From assembly GCF_000826545.1 (NCBI RefSeq), contig NZ_CDME01000011.1, positions 150,001 to 214,000 of the forward strand: 64,000 bases of DNA, given 5' to 3'. The notes beneath the pieces are model-generated. The model made no database searches, was not told the origin of the DNA, and saw only the letters and a list, made by a program, of their open reading frames with translations. Source of the stretch: Kibdelosporangium sp. MJ126-NF4. GTDB taxonomy: Bacteria; Actinomycetota; Actinomycetes; Mycobacteriales; Pseudonocardiaceae. This document shows, piece after piece, positions 41,977-49,923 of this stretch. The first letter of the stretch is position 1, and every line of letters starts with the position of its first letter. The position numbers and the translations under genes were made by a program.

Positions 41977-43083
41977 ATGAACCATTTCACCTGGTCCGAC
42001 ATCTGCGCCCGGCGGCTGGCCAGGCACGGCCTGAGCACCCCGCTGGCCGCCCGGCCGGTCGACGTGGTCAGCGCGATGGCCGGAACGCACGCGCAGGTCA
42101 TGTCCGCTGCCGAAATGGGTATCGCACTGCGGATCGACGGCGCCACCCGAGCCGATGTCCAAAACTCGCCAGGCTTGGTCAAAACGTTCGGCCCGCGCGG
42201 AACCGTGCACCTGCTGCCGCAGGCGGAGTTGCCGCACTGGCTCGGAGCGCTCTCGGCGGTCCCGTCCGGCCCGAGCCCGTGGGACGACACCGTGCGGATG
42301 ACCCCCGAGCAGACCGAGCAGGTCATCGAGGCGATCGGGAAAGCGTTGCACGGCAACGAACTGACCGTCGACGAGCTGACCGACGCGCTCGTCTCGCTGA
42401 CCGGCCCGTGGGCGGGCGAGAAGGTGATGCCCGCCTTCCAGGACTACTGGCCGCGCTGGCGGACCGTGACGCACCTGGCGGCGATGCGAGGTGTGCTGTG
42501 TTTCGGGGCCAACAAGGGCCGAAAGGTCACGTACACCAATCCCGGTGTCACACCGGCTCCGGCGGCGGAGTCACTGCGGCACGTCGTGCACAGTTATATA
42601 GGCGCGTACGGACCGTCTACTCCACAGCGGTTCGCACACTGGCTGAGCGGGCCGGTCAAGTGGGCCGGTGAGGTGTTCGACTCGGCCGGTCTGGAGCAGG
42701 TCGAGGTGGCGGGTGAGCTCGCCTGGAACCTGCCGGGTGACAACGCTGTTCCGGATCTTGTGGAGGGTGTCAGGCTGCTGCCGTACTTCGACGGTTACGC
42801 GTACCGCGTCGGCAACCAGCCGCCGTCGCTGCTGTACCCCGGCAAGGCCCGGGAGCGGGTGTTGCCGCAGAACTTCCAGAACCTGATCGTCAACGGCACC
42901 GTCGCCGGGCTCTGGCACCAGCGCAAGTCCGGCCGCCGCGTGGACATCACCGTCGAGGCACTCGTGAAACTGACCAAACGCCAACGCGCCGAGCTCGACG
43001 AGCAAGCTCAGCGCATTGGCGAGATCCTCGGTGCCACACCGAGTCTGACGCTCGGCACGGTCACCGTCGGCGGCCACGCCTAG
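41977..43083 (+). CDS. AlkZ-like winged-helix DNA glycosylase (HTH_42)
   Basis: 368 residues. Tandem winged-helix architecture of the HTH_42 family: an N-terminal RRLARHGLSTPLAARPVDVV and AGTHAQVMSAAEMGIALRI, then RGTVHLLPQAELPHWLGAL, GPSTPQRFAHWLSG and a C-terminal LLPYFDGYAYRVGN. Relatives such as AlkZ and YcaQ excise alkylated bases and unhook interstrand crosslinks using a Gln-x-Gln (or Gln-x-Asp) motif. Here the equivalent positions read His38-Ala39-Gln40. Glycosylase activity is inferred. The SOS box upstream supports a DNA-damage role. Confidence 0.8.
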   Translation: MNHFTWSDICARRLARHGLSTPLAARPVDVVSAMAGTHAQVMSAAEMGIALRIDGATRADVQNSPGLVKTFGPRGTVHLLPQAELPHWLGALSAVPSGPSPWDDTVRMTPEQTEQVIEAIGKALHGNELTVDELTDALVSLTGPWAGEKVMPAFQDYWPRWRTVTHLAAMRGVLCFGANKGRKVTYTNPGVTPAPAAESLRHVVHSYIGAYGPSTPQRFAHWLSGPVKWAGEVFDSAGLEQVEVAGELAWNLPGDNAVPDLVEGVRLLPYFDGYAYRVGNQPPSLLYPGKARERVLPQNFQNLIVNGTVAGLWHQRKSGRRVDITVEALVKLTKRQRAELDEQAQRIGEILGATPSLTLGTVTVGGHA

Positions 43084-44450
43084 TGCGACGGACGCAGTGA
43101 TCGCGGTGGCGTGAAGTCGACGAACGCGGGTGGCATCTCCTTGTCGGTGAAGGTGGGCAGGTCGAGCACGTTCTGGTACACGCTGCCGTAGGCGGACGCT
43201 GCGGAGTTGAGCGTGGCCGGGCTTGTGGCCGACCAGCGCCCGGTGTCCAGTTTGTGCAGCAACGTGCGCAGAGCTGTCAGCTCCTCGGCCGCACTGAACG
43301 CACAGTGCCCACCACGGTTGACGTACAACTGCCGGATCCGGTCGGGACGGTCCAGCTTGCCCGCGTACCAGCGTTGCTGATCGGACACCGCGCCGCCGTC
43401 GAGTGAGTTGTGCAGCGTGACCATCGGTACCGGCATCCGGCCACTCGCCACGCCGTATCGGTACATGTACGCCACTGCTCGGGGGTCGGGCGCGATCCGC
43501 GGTGCCTTCGCCAGCTTCGCCAGGTCCGCGTCCAGGTCGAGGCCTGCCTGCCGATACACCCGCCGCACCTCGTCCCGCAGGGCAGACTTGGCCAGCAGGC
43601 GGCTGTAGTCGACCCCGATGTTGAAGGACGGGTTGCCCCCCGCACGGCGTTCCAGGTCCTCTCGGCCTTTTTCCGGCCCCATTCCGGAGATGTAGGCCGA
43701 GTGGATCCACTTCGCCTGGTCGGCGATCGCGTCCTGTGGTCGTTCGGCGTGGGCGTTGTACCAGCCGGGAATGTTGCCCAAAGCCGCCGCCAGCGCGATC
43801 CGGGCTCGCCCGGCGTTGTCGTGGTGCGCGCCGTCGACGGCTGCCTGCAACGCCGCGGTGCTGGCCTTGGGGTCGCGCGCCTTCACGAGGTCGATGTCCT
43901 TGCCCTCGGCGAGCAGGGTTTTCACGACGAAGGCGATGTCGAGCCCGGTGTTCCACGTGCTCTGCGGGTCGTACTCGGCGCACATCGCGAGTACGCCGTC
44001 GAACCGGCCGGGATTGCGCTCGGCCAGCAGAGCCGCGATCCCGCCGCCCATGGAGCTCCCGGTCGCGATGGTCCGGTGAGGCTTGCCGAACTTCTTGGCA
44101 AACCAGTCCAGCACCGCGATCTGGTCACGCAGCGCGGGCTCGACCGCGTAGCCGAAACGCCCTTCGAACTCCGAAGCGGCCAACGCGAAACCGTTGCGCA
44201 GCAACCATTCCGGCGCATCTCCCAGCCGGTTGGCCAGCATCGTCTCATCAGGACCGTGCGGGGCCTGGTAGTACCCGTGGCTGTACAACAGGAGCGTGCC
44301 GTTCCAGTTGGCCGGGACCTCGACGCGGAACGTGGCCTCGCCGATCTTCTCCTGGTACGTGCGGTGTTGCGGCTGGGCCGCCGTCGCGGGTGCGGTGACA
44401 GCAAGCAGGCCCGCGACGGCGACAACGGCGGCTACGGCTAAGCGCTTCAT
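43080..44450 (-). CDS. Secreted alpha/beta hydrolase
   Basis: 456 residues from ATG 44450. A cleavable signal (MKRLAVAAVVAVAGLLAVTA, ending ATAAQP) marks it as exported. The hydrolase core shows LLLYSHGYYQAPHGPDE, the nucleophile elbow TIATGSSMGGGIAALLAERN (Ser ~129), and a late NRGGHCAFSAAEELTAL with the likely His. The substrate is unknown; esterase or peptidase activity are both possible. Its ATG overlaps the stop of the ArsR-SRPBCC gene (ATGA), and it converges on the AlkZ-like gene with a 4-bp overlap. Confidence 0.8.
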   Translation of the reverse strand: MKRLAVAAVVAVAGLLAVTAPATAAQPQHRTYQEKIGEATFRVEVPANWNGTLLLYSHGYYQAPHGPDETMLANRLGDAPEWLLRNGFALAASEFEGRFGYAVEPALRDQIAVLDWFAKKFGKPHRTIATGSSMGGGIAALLAERNPGRFDGVLAMCAEYDPQSTWNTGLDIAFVVKTLLAEGKDIDLVKARDPKASTAALQAAVDGAHHDNAGRARIALAAALGNIPGWYNAHAERPQDAIADQAKWIHSAYISGMGPEKGREDLERRAGGNPSFNIGVDYSRLLAKSALRDEVRRVYRQAGLDLDADLAKLAKAPRIAPDPRAVAYMYRYGVASGRMPVPMVTLHNSLDGGAVSDQQRWYAGKLDRPDRIRQLYVNRGGHCAFSAAEELTALRTLLHKLDTGRWSATSPATLNSAASAYGSVYQNVLDLPTFTDKEMPPAFVDFTPPRSLRPSH

Positions 44451-45238
44451 GCGAACATCGACTTTCCGGTCTCCAGCAACGACTTCAGGTCGCTGAGTGT
44501 CTCGGCCCAACCGCCGCCGTGGCCTTCCAGCATGCCGCCGGTCTGCGCACCGGTCTGCGGCGCGTCCGTGACGTCGTGGGTGACAGTGAGGCAGCAGACG
44601 CCACCGTCCTTCTCGTCGATCTCGAAGGTCAGCGTGGTGGCGGGCTCACCGTTGTACGTCATCCGCCAGGTCTGCACGAGTTTGTACGGTGGATTCACCT
44701 CCAGGACCTCGCCGTCGATGATGACGTCCGGCGCGCCCTGCTCCCTCATCGCTTCGCTGGCCAGGCCGCGGTAGGCGCCACCGGCGCGCAGGTCGTATTC
44801 GACGGGGGCCTGGTAGCCGTACTTCACCGTCCACTCGGGCTTGGTGATCGCGTCCCAGATCGTCTGGGCGTTCGCCTTGATATAGACCCGGTTCACCTGC
44901 ACGGTCTTGGTCGTCGTCATCGGTCTCTCCAATTCGGCCTTCAGGTCCGACAGTGCGGCCACCTGCTGCAACGTGTACTTGTCGATCCACCGGTCGTGGA
45001 CCAGCCGGATCGGGACGGCGTTGAGGAAGTGCAACTTCTCCCGTCCCGACCGGCGTGTGACCACCAGACCGGCTTCTTCGAGCACCTTCAGGTGCTTCAT
45101 GACGCCGAACCGCGTCATCTCCAGCTCCGACTCCAGCTCGGTGAGCGTCCTGCCGTCGCGGACGAACAGCAGGTCGAGCAGGAAGCGACGGCTGGAGTCG
45201 GCCAGCGCCTTGAATACTTTGGCGTCGTCCTCGGTCAC
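44447..45238 (-). CDS. ArsR-type regulator fused to SRPBCC (AHSA1) domain
   Basis: 263 residues. Residues ~1-85 are an ArsR winged helix (AKVFKALADSSRRFLLDLL, ELEMTRFGVMKHLKVLEEAG with the recognition helix, then RRSGREKLHFLNAVP). Residues ~105-260 are an AHSA1/SRPBCC hydrophobic-cavity domain (VNRVYIKANAQTIWDAITKP; PYKLVQTWRMTYNG; GGWAETLSDLKSLLETG). In many genomes these are two adjacent genes; here they are one protein. GTG 45238, with AAGG upstream, is preferred to GTG 45268, because the latter sits inside an operator-like palindrome. Confidence 0.85.
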   Translation of the reverse strand: MTEDDAKVFKALADSSRRFLLDLLFVRDGRTLTELESELEMTRFGVMKHLKVLEEAGLVVTRRSGREKLHFLNAVPIRLVHDRWIDKYTLQQVAALSDLKAELERPMTTTKTVQVNRVYIKANAQTIWDAITKPEWTVKYGYQAPVEYDLRAGGAYRGLASEAMREQGAPDVIIDGEVLEVNPPYKLVQTWRMTYNGEPATTLTFEIDEKDGGVCCLTVTHDVTDAPQTGAQTGGMLEGHGGGWAETLSDLKSLLETGKSMFA

Positions 45239-45250
45239 AGGAGAGACCTT

Positions 45251-45270
45251 ATGTGACCTTTTAGTCACAT
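45251..45270. promoter_or_regulatory. Operator-like palindrome at the ArsR-SRPBCC gene
   Basis: ATGTGACC-TTTT-AGTCACAT: arms match at 7 of 8 positions. It lies between the stop of the upstream gene (45272) and the chosen start (45238), the normal place for ArsR autorepression. Confidence 0.55.
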
Positions 45271-45271
45271 G

Positions 45272-45823
45272 TCAACCGTCGAGTGCCTCCCGGGGGTCGA
45301 ATCCGCCGACGGCCAGCCCGATCACGAACGCGGCGGCCGCCTCCAGCACCGACGCCCGGCTCAGCGGACCGGCGTTGACCGGCGTGCAGCCGATGCCCTT
45401 GACCAGCCCGGACACCGCGTCGAGCGCTGCGGGGTCGTCGCCGCACATCGGCACGAGCTTGCGCGGGTCATCCCGCTTCCACACCGACTCGTGGCAGAGG
45501 TTGAAGGCCTTGACCACCCGAGCGCCCGGTGCCAGCTCGGCGACCCGCTCGGCCATGGACGGGGTGGTCGCGAGCGTCCACTCGCCCTGGACGATCGAGT
45601 TCGTGCAGTCGATCAGCACCTTGCCGTCGAGGTCGACGGTCGTGAGGACGTCCTCGGCACCGTCGGCCATGATCGCCAGCAGGACGACGTCACCGAAGGC
45701 CGCCGCGTCGGCGAACGAGCCCGCACCGGACCAGTTGCTGTACTTCACCTCGTGCCCGGCTTTCGTCCACAGCCCGCCGAGCCCCCGCGCCATGTTCCCG
45801 GCGCCCAGGATTCCGATTCGCAT
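45272..45823 (-). CDS. NADPH-dependent F420-reductase-like oxidoreductase
   Basis: 183 residues. Rossmann motif MRIGILGAGNMARGLGGLWT, then the F420/NADP reductase-like LIDCTNSIVQGEWTLATT, ARVVKAFNLCHESVWKRDDP and VPMCGDDPAALDAVSGLVKG. It is a short member of the NADP-oxidoreductase coenzyme F420-dependent family. Binding of F420 rather than another flavin is uncertain. It is divergent from an HxlR-type regulator across 57 bp, a common target/regulator arrangement, and distinct from the bona fide npdG at 30.5 kb. Confidence 0.82.
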   Translation of the reverse strand: MRIGILGAGNMARGLGGLWTKAGHEVKYSNWSGAGSFADAAAFGDVVLLAIMADGAEDVLTTVDLDGKVLIDCTNSIVQGEWTLATTPSMAERVAELAPGARVVKAFNLCHESVWKRDDPRKLVPMCGDDPAALDAVSGLVKGIGCTPVNAGPLSRASVLEAAAAFVIGLAVGGFDPREALDG

Positions 45824-45843
45824 GCCGCCGACGTTAGGAAGAC

Positions 45844-45865
45844 AGTTGGTTACCAGTCGGTTCCC
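45844..45865. promoter_or_regulatory. Tandem 11-bp direct repeat between divergent genes
   Basis: AGTTGGTTACC (45844-45854) is followed directly by AGTCGGTTCCC (45855-45865); 9 of 11 positions agree. It lies in the 57-bp gap between the oxidoreductase and the HxlR gene and could be the regulator's site. Confidence 0.35.
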
Positions 45866-45880
45866 ACGCACACTGGAGAC

Positions 45881-46174
45881 ATGCTCTTCGCGGACTGCCC
45901 GGCCCGGCTGGCGTTCGACATCGTGTCGAACACGTGGAACGCCGTGGTGATCTGGGCGTTGAAGGACGGTCCGCTGCGGCACAGCGAGCTGCGCAGGAGG
46001 ATCGGTGGGATCAGCGCCAAGGTGCTCACCGAGACGCTGCGGCGGCTGGAGGACTACGGGCTGGTTGTCGCCGGATACGAACTGACCGGCCTCGGCCGGA
46101 CGCTGCTCCAACCGATCGAGGCGATGGGCCGGTGGGCGCACGAGCACGGGCCAGAGGTGACGGTCGTAAGGTAA
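45881..46174 (+). CDS. HxlR-family winged-helix regulator
   Basis: 97 residues from ATG 45881, with GGAG 4 nt upstream. The family start CPARLAFDIVSNTWNAVVIW with the conserved Cys at position 6, then LRHSELRRRIGGISAKVLTE and LRRLEDYGLVVAGYELTGLG, identify an HxlR helix-turn-helix. Members sense reactive electrophiles or oxidants through that Cys. It probably controls the divergent oxidoreductase. It is followed after 5 bp by the isomerase gene, hence co-transcribed. Confidence 0.9.
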   Translation: MLFADCPARLAFDIVSNTWNAVVIWALKDGPLRHSELRRRIGGISAKVLTETLRRLEDYGLVVAGYELTGLGRTLLQPIEAMGRWAHEHGPEVTVVR

Positions 46175-46179
46175 GCGGC

Positions 46180-46914
46180 ATGCTTGGTTTCTCGACGCTC
46201 GGCTGCCCTGGCCTGCCGCTGCGTGACGTCGCCGCGCTGGCCCGCGAGTACGGCATCGGGCTGGTCGAGTTGCGGTGCGCCGCCGACGAGCCGGTGCACG
46301 TCGGGTTGTCCAAGGCCCAGCGTGACGCGGCCGTGCAAGCACTGGACGGGCTGGGGATCACCGCGCTCGCGTCGTACTACCGGCTCTGCGACGACGACAT
46401 CTCGATCCTGGCCGAGCACGTCGAACTCGCACACGACATGGGCGCGCCCGCGATCCGGATCTTCCCCGGCCGCGCGCCCGGCACGAGCGTCAAACTGGCC
46501 GCTGAGCGGCTCGCCGCCGCGGCCGAGATCGCCGAGGGCGTCACCCTGCTCGTCGAAACCCACGATCTTCTGTTGCGCGGCAGGGAGATCGCGGACGTGC
46601 TCAGCCAGTCGGGCGCGAGCGGCGTCGGCGCGATCTGGGACGCCATGCACACGTGGCGCGCGGGCGAGACTCCCGCCGAAGCGGCCGAGGCGCTGTTGCC
46701 ATGGCTGGGCGAACTTCAGCTCAAGGACGCCGCGTCGGCAACCGACCGCAGGCCGATGGTGCCCGGCACCGGCACGGTCCCGATCAGGGAGACCCTCGCG
46801 GTTGCCGAAGGCTTCACCGGCCCGATCGTGCTGGAACACGAGACGAAGTGGTACTCCGACGCGGCACCGTTCGAGGAGTCCCTCGCCGCGTTCGTCCAGC
46901 TCATGAGGCAGTAG
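46180..46914 (+). CDS. Xylose-isomerase-like TIM-barrel sugar isomerase/epimerase
   Basis: 244 residues. MLGFSTLGCPGLPLRDVAAL, LVELRCAADEPVHVGLS, LVETHDLL (metal-binding Glu/His), GAIWDAMHTWRAGETPA (Asp/His) and VLEHETKWY (last Glu) form the metal site of the AP-endonuclease-2/xylose isomerase-like superfamily. Usual substrates are sugars or inosose-type cyclitols. There are no neighbouring sugar genes, so no specific substrate can be given. The end overlaps the convergent FMN reductase gene by 14 bp. Confidence 0.85.
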   Translation: MLGFSTLGCPGLPLRDVAALAREYGIGLVELRCAADEPVHVGLSKAQRDAAVQALDGLGITALASYYRLCDDDISILAEHVELAHDMGAPAIRIFPGRAPGTSVKLAAERLAAAAEIAEGVTLLVETHDLLLRGREIADVLSQSGASGVGAIWDAMHTWRAGETPAEAAEALLPWLGELQLKDAASATDRRPMVPGTGTVPIRETLAVAEGFTGPIVLEHETKWYSDAAPFEESLAAFVQLMRQ

Positions 46915-47437
46915 CGAGCCCAGGGCGTTCGGCGACCGCGTTGGCGAACCGCCGCACAGCCAGGTCGAGTTCGTTCGACACCGTCGTGGAGATGTTGTCG
47001 TGGACCTCCGCATCGAGCACGAAATGCCCTGGCACCACGTTGGTCGCGCCGCGTGCGCTCAGCAAGGGCCGTAACGCGTAGTCGATCGCGACGAGATGCC
47101 CCTGGCTGCCGCCGTTGGCCAACGGCAGCACGACTTTGCCGGTCAACGCGGTCTTGGCGAGCAGGTTCAGCAACGACTGCACCAGTCCGCTGTACGCGGC
47201 GCGATACACCGGGCTGGCGACGACAACGCCGTCCGCACGGTCGACCAGGTCCATCGCGTTGCGAATGGCCGGGTCGAGCAGATCCGCGCTGAGCAGGGCG
47301 ACTGTCGGCAGGTCACGGACCGAGAGCTGGTGCACCTCGTGGCCGAGGCTGTTGAGCACCACGGAAACGTGCCTGAGCAGGACTGCGGTCGGCGCGTCCT
47401 GCGACGGGCTGCCCGACACGATCAGGATCGTGGCCAT
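46901..47437 (-). CDS. NAD(P)H-dependent FMN reductase (SsuE-like)
   Basis: 178 residues, flavodoxin-like. ATILIVSGSPSQDAPTAVLL is the FMN phosphate loop. VVASPVYRAAYSGLVQSLLN and VLPLANGGSQGHLVAIDYAL contact the isoalloxazine in the SsuE branch. It supplies FMNH2 to a two-component monooxygenase. The monooxygenase gene lies 6 bp upstream on the same strand, so the two form one functional unit for sulfur acquisition. Confidence 0.9.
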   Translation of the reverse strand: MATILIVSGSPSQDAPTAVLLRHVSVVLNSLGHEVHQLSVRDLPTVALLSADLLDPAIRNAMDLVDRADGVVVASPVYRAAYSGLVQSLLNLLAKTALTGKVVLPLANGGSQGHLVAIDYALRPLLSARGATNVVPGHFVLDAEVHDNISTTVSNELDLAVRRFANAVAERPGLATAS

Positions 47438-47443
47438 GGTGGA

Positions 47444-48541
47444 TCACACCCCGACAGGAGTGAGGTTCGCTTCCAGCTCACGGACGATCGGCAGGACGTG
47501 TTTGCCGAAGTACTCGACTTCCTCGTGGTAGTGCAGGAAACCGAGGAGGAGAAGGTTCACGCCGCGCTTCTTGTACTCGATGATCCGCTCGGCGATGTGC
47601 TCGGGCGAGCCGATCAGCCGAGTCCGGAACCCGTCGTTGTACTGGACGAGATCCTCGAAGGAGGAATCGGCCCACATGCCCTTCTTGTCCGACGTGGACT
47701 GACCGGCCTGCACGACGGAATCCCGGAATCCCTTGACAGCATCGACATTGGCCTTGGCAACGATCTCGCGGAGCGTCTCACGCGCCTCCCGCTCGGTGTC
47801 ACGGGCGATGAGGAAGCCGTTGAGACCGAATCGGACAGTCCGGCCGTTCGCGGCGTCGCGGACGTCGTCGATCTGCTCGGTGACGCCGTCGAAGTCCTTG
47901 CCGTTGCTGAAGTACCAGTCGGACACACGACCAGCCATCCGCCGCGCGGCGGAGGAGTTGCCACCCTGGAAGATCTCCGGATGCGGACGTGCGGGCCCGG
48001 CCAACGGCTTGGGCTTGAGGTCGAAGTCGTGCAGGCGGTAGAAGTCACCGGAGAACTCGGCGTGCTCGGAGGTCCAGATCTCCCGGAGAACCCGGATGAA
48101 CTCCTCGGAGCGACGGTACCTTTCATCGTGCTCAAGCCACGGCTCGCCGAGCTTGGTGAACTCGTCCTTGAACCAGCCGCTGACCACATTGACAGCGGCC
48201 CGGCCACCGGAGAGATGATCGGCGGTCGCGATCAGCTTGGCCAGCACACCGGGCTGCCAGAGACCGGGATGAACTGCGGCGATGACCTTCAACCGCTGAG
48301 TGGCCAGCAGCAGGGCAAGGCTGAAACTGGTCGACTCGTGCTGGTACGCGGCACCGTAGCTGGCGATGTACCGGACCTGACTCAGGGCATACTCGAACCC
48401 GTTGTTCTCGGCGAGAACAGCAAGCTCGCGGTTGTAGTCGTAACCCCAGTCGGTGCGCTGCTCGATATCGCTGGTCACCAGGCCGCCGCTGACATTGGGG
48501 ACCCAGTACGCGAATTTGATCGGTTCGTCGCTTGTGGACAT
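47444..48541 (-). CDS. sfnG: FMNH2-dependent dimethyl-sulfone monooxygenase (SfnG-like)
   Basis: 365 residues. A luciferase-like TIM barrel. KFAYWVPNVSGGLVTSDIEQ, RTDWGYDYNRELAVLAENNG, INVSG-type strand AAVNVVSGWFKDEFTKLGEP and HPEIFQGGNSSAARRMAGRV match the SfnG branch, which cleaves dimethyl sulfone to methanesulfinate, rather than SsuD. The enzyme lets the cell use organosulfur as a sulfur source. ATG 48541, with GGGAG upstream, is used (a second ATG is 3 nt earlier). No sulfonate transporter is adjacent. The gene is divergent from rnpB. Confidence 0.88.
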   Translation of the reverse strand: MSTSDEPIKFAYWVPNVSGGLVTSDIEQRTDWGYDYNRELAVLAENNGFEYALSQVRYIASYGAAYQHESTSFSLALLLATQRLKVIAAVHPGLWQPGVLAKLIATADHLSGGRAAVNVVSGWFKDEFTKLGEPWLEHDERYRRSEEFIRVLREIWTSEHAEFSGDFYRLHDFDLKPKPLAGPARPHPEIFQGGNSSAARRMAGRVSDWYFSNGKDFDGVTEQIDDVRDAANGRTVRFGLNGFLIARDTEREARETLREIVAKANVDAVKGFRDSVVQAGQSTSDKKGMWADSSFEDLVQYNDGFRTRLIGSPEHIAERIIEYKKRGVNLLLLGFLHYHEEVEYFGKHVLPIVRELEANLTPVGV

Positions 48542-48636
48542 CATCGCTCCCGGTCGGTGACCGTCTGACCCCGCCGAGTAAAGCCTCGTGACCAACACAC
48601 GAGCAACCAGTTCCGAACCGTGAGATAAGCTGACGG

Positions 48637-49027
48637 AGGACGAGTCGGCAGGGCGGCCGCGACGAGCGAGAGCGAGTCGAGGAAAGTCCGGACTCCACAG
48701 GGCAGGGTGGTTGCTAGCGGCAACCCGAGGCAACTCGCGGGACAGTGCCACAGAAAACAGACCGCCCCGGCCGCAAGGCCGAGGTAAGGGTGAAACGGTG
48801 GTGTAAGAGACCACCAGCACCCCGGGTGACCGGGGTGGCTAGGTAAACCCCACCCGGAGCAAGGCCAAGAGGGCGCCCGCAAGGCGCCTGCGCAGGCGAT
48901 CGAGGGCGGCCCGCCCAAGCCTGCGGGTAGGCCGCACGAGCCTGTCGGCAACGGCAGGCCTAGATGGATGGCCGCCACCTGGGCCCAGCCCAGGTACAGA
49001 ATCCGGCTTACAAGCCGACTCGTCCGC
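48637..49027 (+). ncRNA. rnpB: RNase P RNA, bacterial class A
   Basis: The catalytic RNA of tRNA 5' maturation. The ends pair (GGACGAGTCGGC at 48638 with GCCGACTCGTCC at 49014-49025, helix P1). The conserved core regions are present: GAGGAAAGTCCGGACTCCAC (CR-I, ~48677), GTGCCACAGAAAACAGACCG (CR-II/III region, ~48746), and the 3' CAGAATCCGGCTTACA (CR-V, ~48997). A TAAGCT at 48626-48631 fits a -10 box for a start near 48638. It is followed by two GC-rich hairpins. Confidence 0.95.
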
Positions 49028-49032
49028 GACAA

Positions 49033-49105
49033 GCGGCCCCTGCTCGGTGCTTCGCACCTTCGCCGGGGCCGCTCCCGAACAATGTTGGGGGGCCGAGCCC
49101 CCCAA
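49033..49105 (+). terminator. Double hairpin after rnpB
   Basis: First hairpin GCGGCCCC/GGGGCCGC (49033-49040 / 49065-49072) with an inner GGTGC-TTC-GCACC. Second hairpin TTGGGGGGC/GCCCCCCAA (49085-49105). Likely the rnpB terminator. Confidence 0.7.
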
Positions 49106-49923
49106 CCCCCCCACGGTGCGAGCTCCTTCTGAACCAGCGCTGGTTACTTTGGCCTTCAACCAGCACACGCCACCGAGAGGCGCTGAGTGTTTGGCCAGAG
49201 CACAGACCACAGACCAAGTCGAGGCCCGCTGTAGGAACGCACAGTGCCAGACCGTTTTGGTGTGTGAAGACACAGTGCCAAAGACGGTGCCAGAAAATCG
49301 GTCGACTCAGGGGTCACCGACGAGATGACGTGGTTGGCCAAGACAGTCCCCGCCCCGGCCACGCCACCTCGACCGAAGGCACCGCCCAGCCGACTGAGCG
49401 GCACACACGATCCCGAAGCCAGTGGCCTGCGCGCCCAAGAGTGCTCACCCGATCACGAAATCCGACCTGATGGCTCGAGCGCAAGCGCAAAGCAACGGGC
49501 ACCCAACCACAAACCAGCAGGCGCGCCAGCGCAAACCAGCCCCGCGCGCCAGCGCAATGCAGCATGCGCGCAAGCGCAGAGGTGGCCAGCGCGCAAGCGC
49601 AGAGGTGGTCTTCGGGTGTGTTCCCTTCCGTATGGCCTGGGCGCAGCCAAACCACGACGTGTCAGGAGGTCGGCCCACCCAAACCGACCCACAACGCAGG
49701 CCCTACCGACCTCTTGACGCGTTGTGGTTTCCTCTGGCAGGCCATACGGACGGGGACACGCCCGCCTCCACCCCACCCACCAATAACTAGAGCCATAGCC
49801 AATGGCTCTACATCCTGTGTTCCCCTTTTGGCGGCCTGCCTCCCGGCGAGGGACATGCTTGTCAAGCCAAAAGAACACGTGAGCCAGTGAAACCGGCAAG
49901 AGGCAAAAAAGCGCCGACCCGAC
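49106..49923. other. Gene-poor stretch of ~820 bp after rnpB
   Basis: Both strands contain open frames of 80-150 codons, but they overlap each other and read as Arg/Pro/Ala-rich low-complexity sequence, and none has a recognisable domain. I therefore call no gene. The stretch holds a tandem repeat (49521-49611) and several CACAGTGCCA/CAGTGCC motifs (~49240-49295). It may be a decayed region or non-coding. Confidence 0.5.
49521..49611. repeat. Iteron-like tandem repeats, 22-23 bp period
   Basis: Four units start at 49521, 49544, 49566 and 49589, each opening GCGCGCMAGCGCA (M = A or C). The last two continue identically with GAGGTGG. A related GCGCAAGCGCA lies at ~49479. The spacings of 23, 22 and 23 bp put the motifs on the same helix face every two turns, as in protein-binding iterons. 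Confidence 0.6.

Noticed and set aside
29752..43083. Whole segment as an integrative conjugative element
   Set aside because: No integrase, relaxase, Rep protein, coupling ATPase or flanking att-like direct repeats could be seen, and no tRNA gene is present.
49325..49899. Open frames of 110-150 codons on both strands after rnpB
   Set aside because: They cover the same DNA in opposite directions, are low-complexity (Arg/Ala/Pro), and coincide with tandem repeats. No evidence favours either strand.
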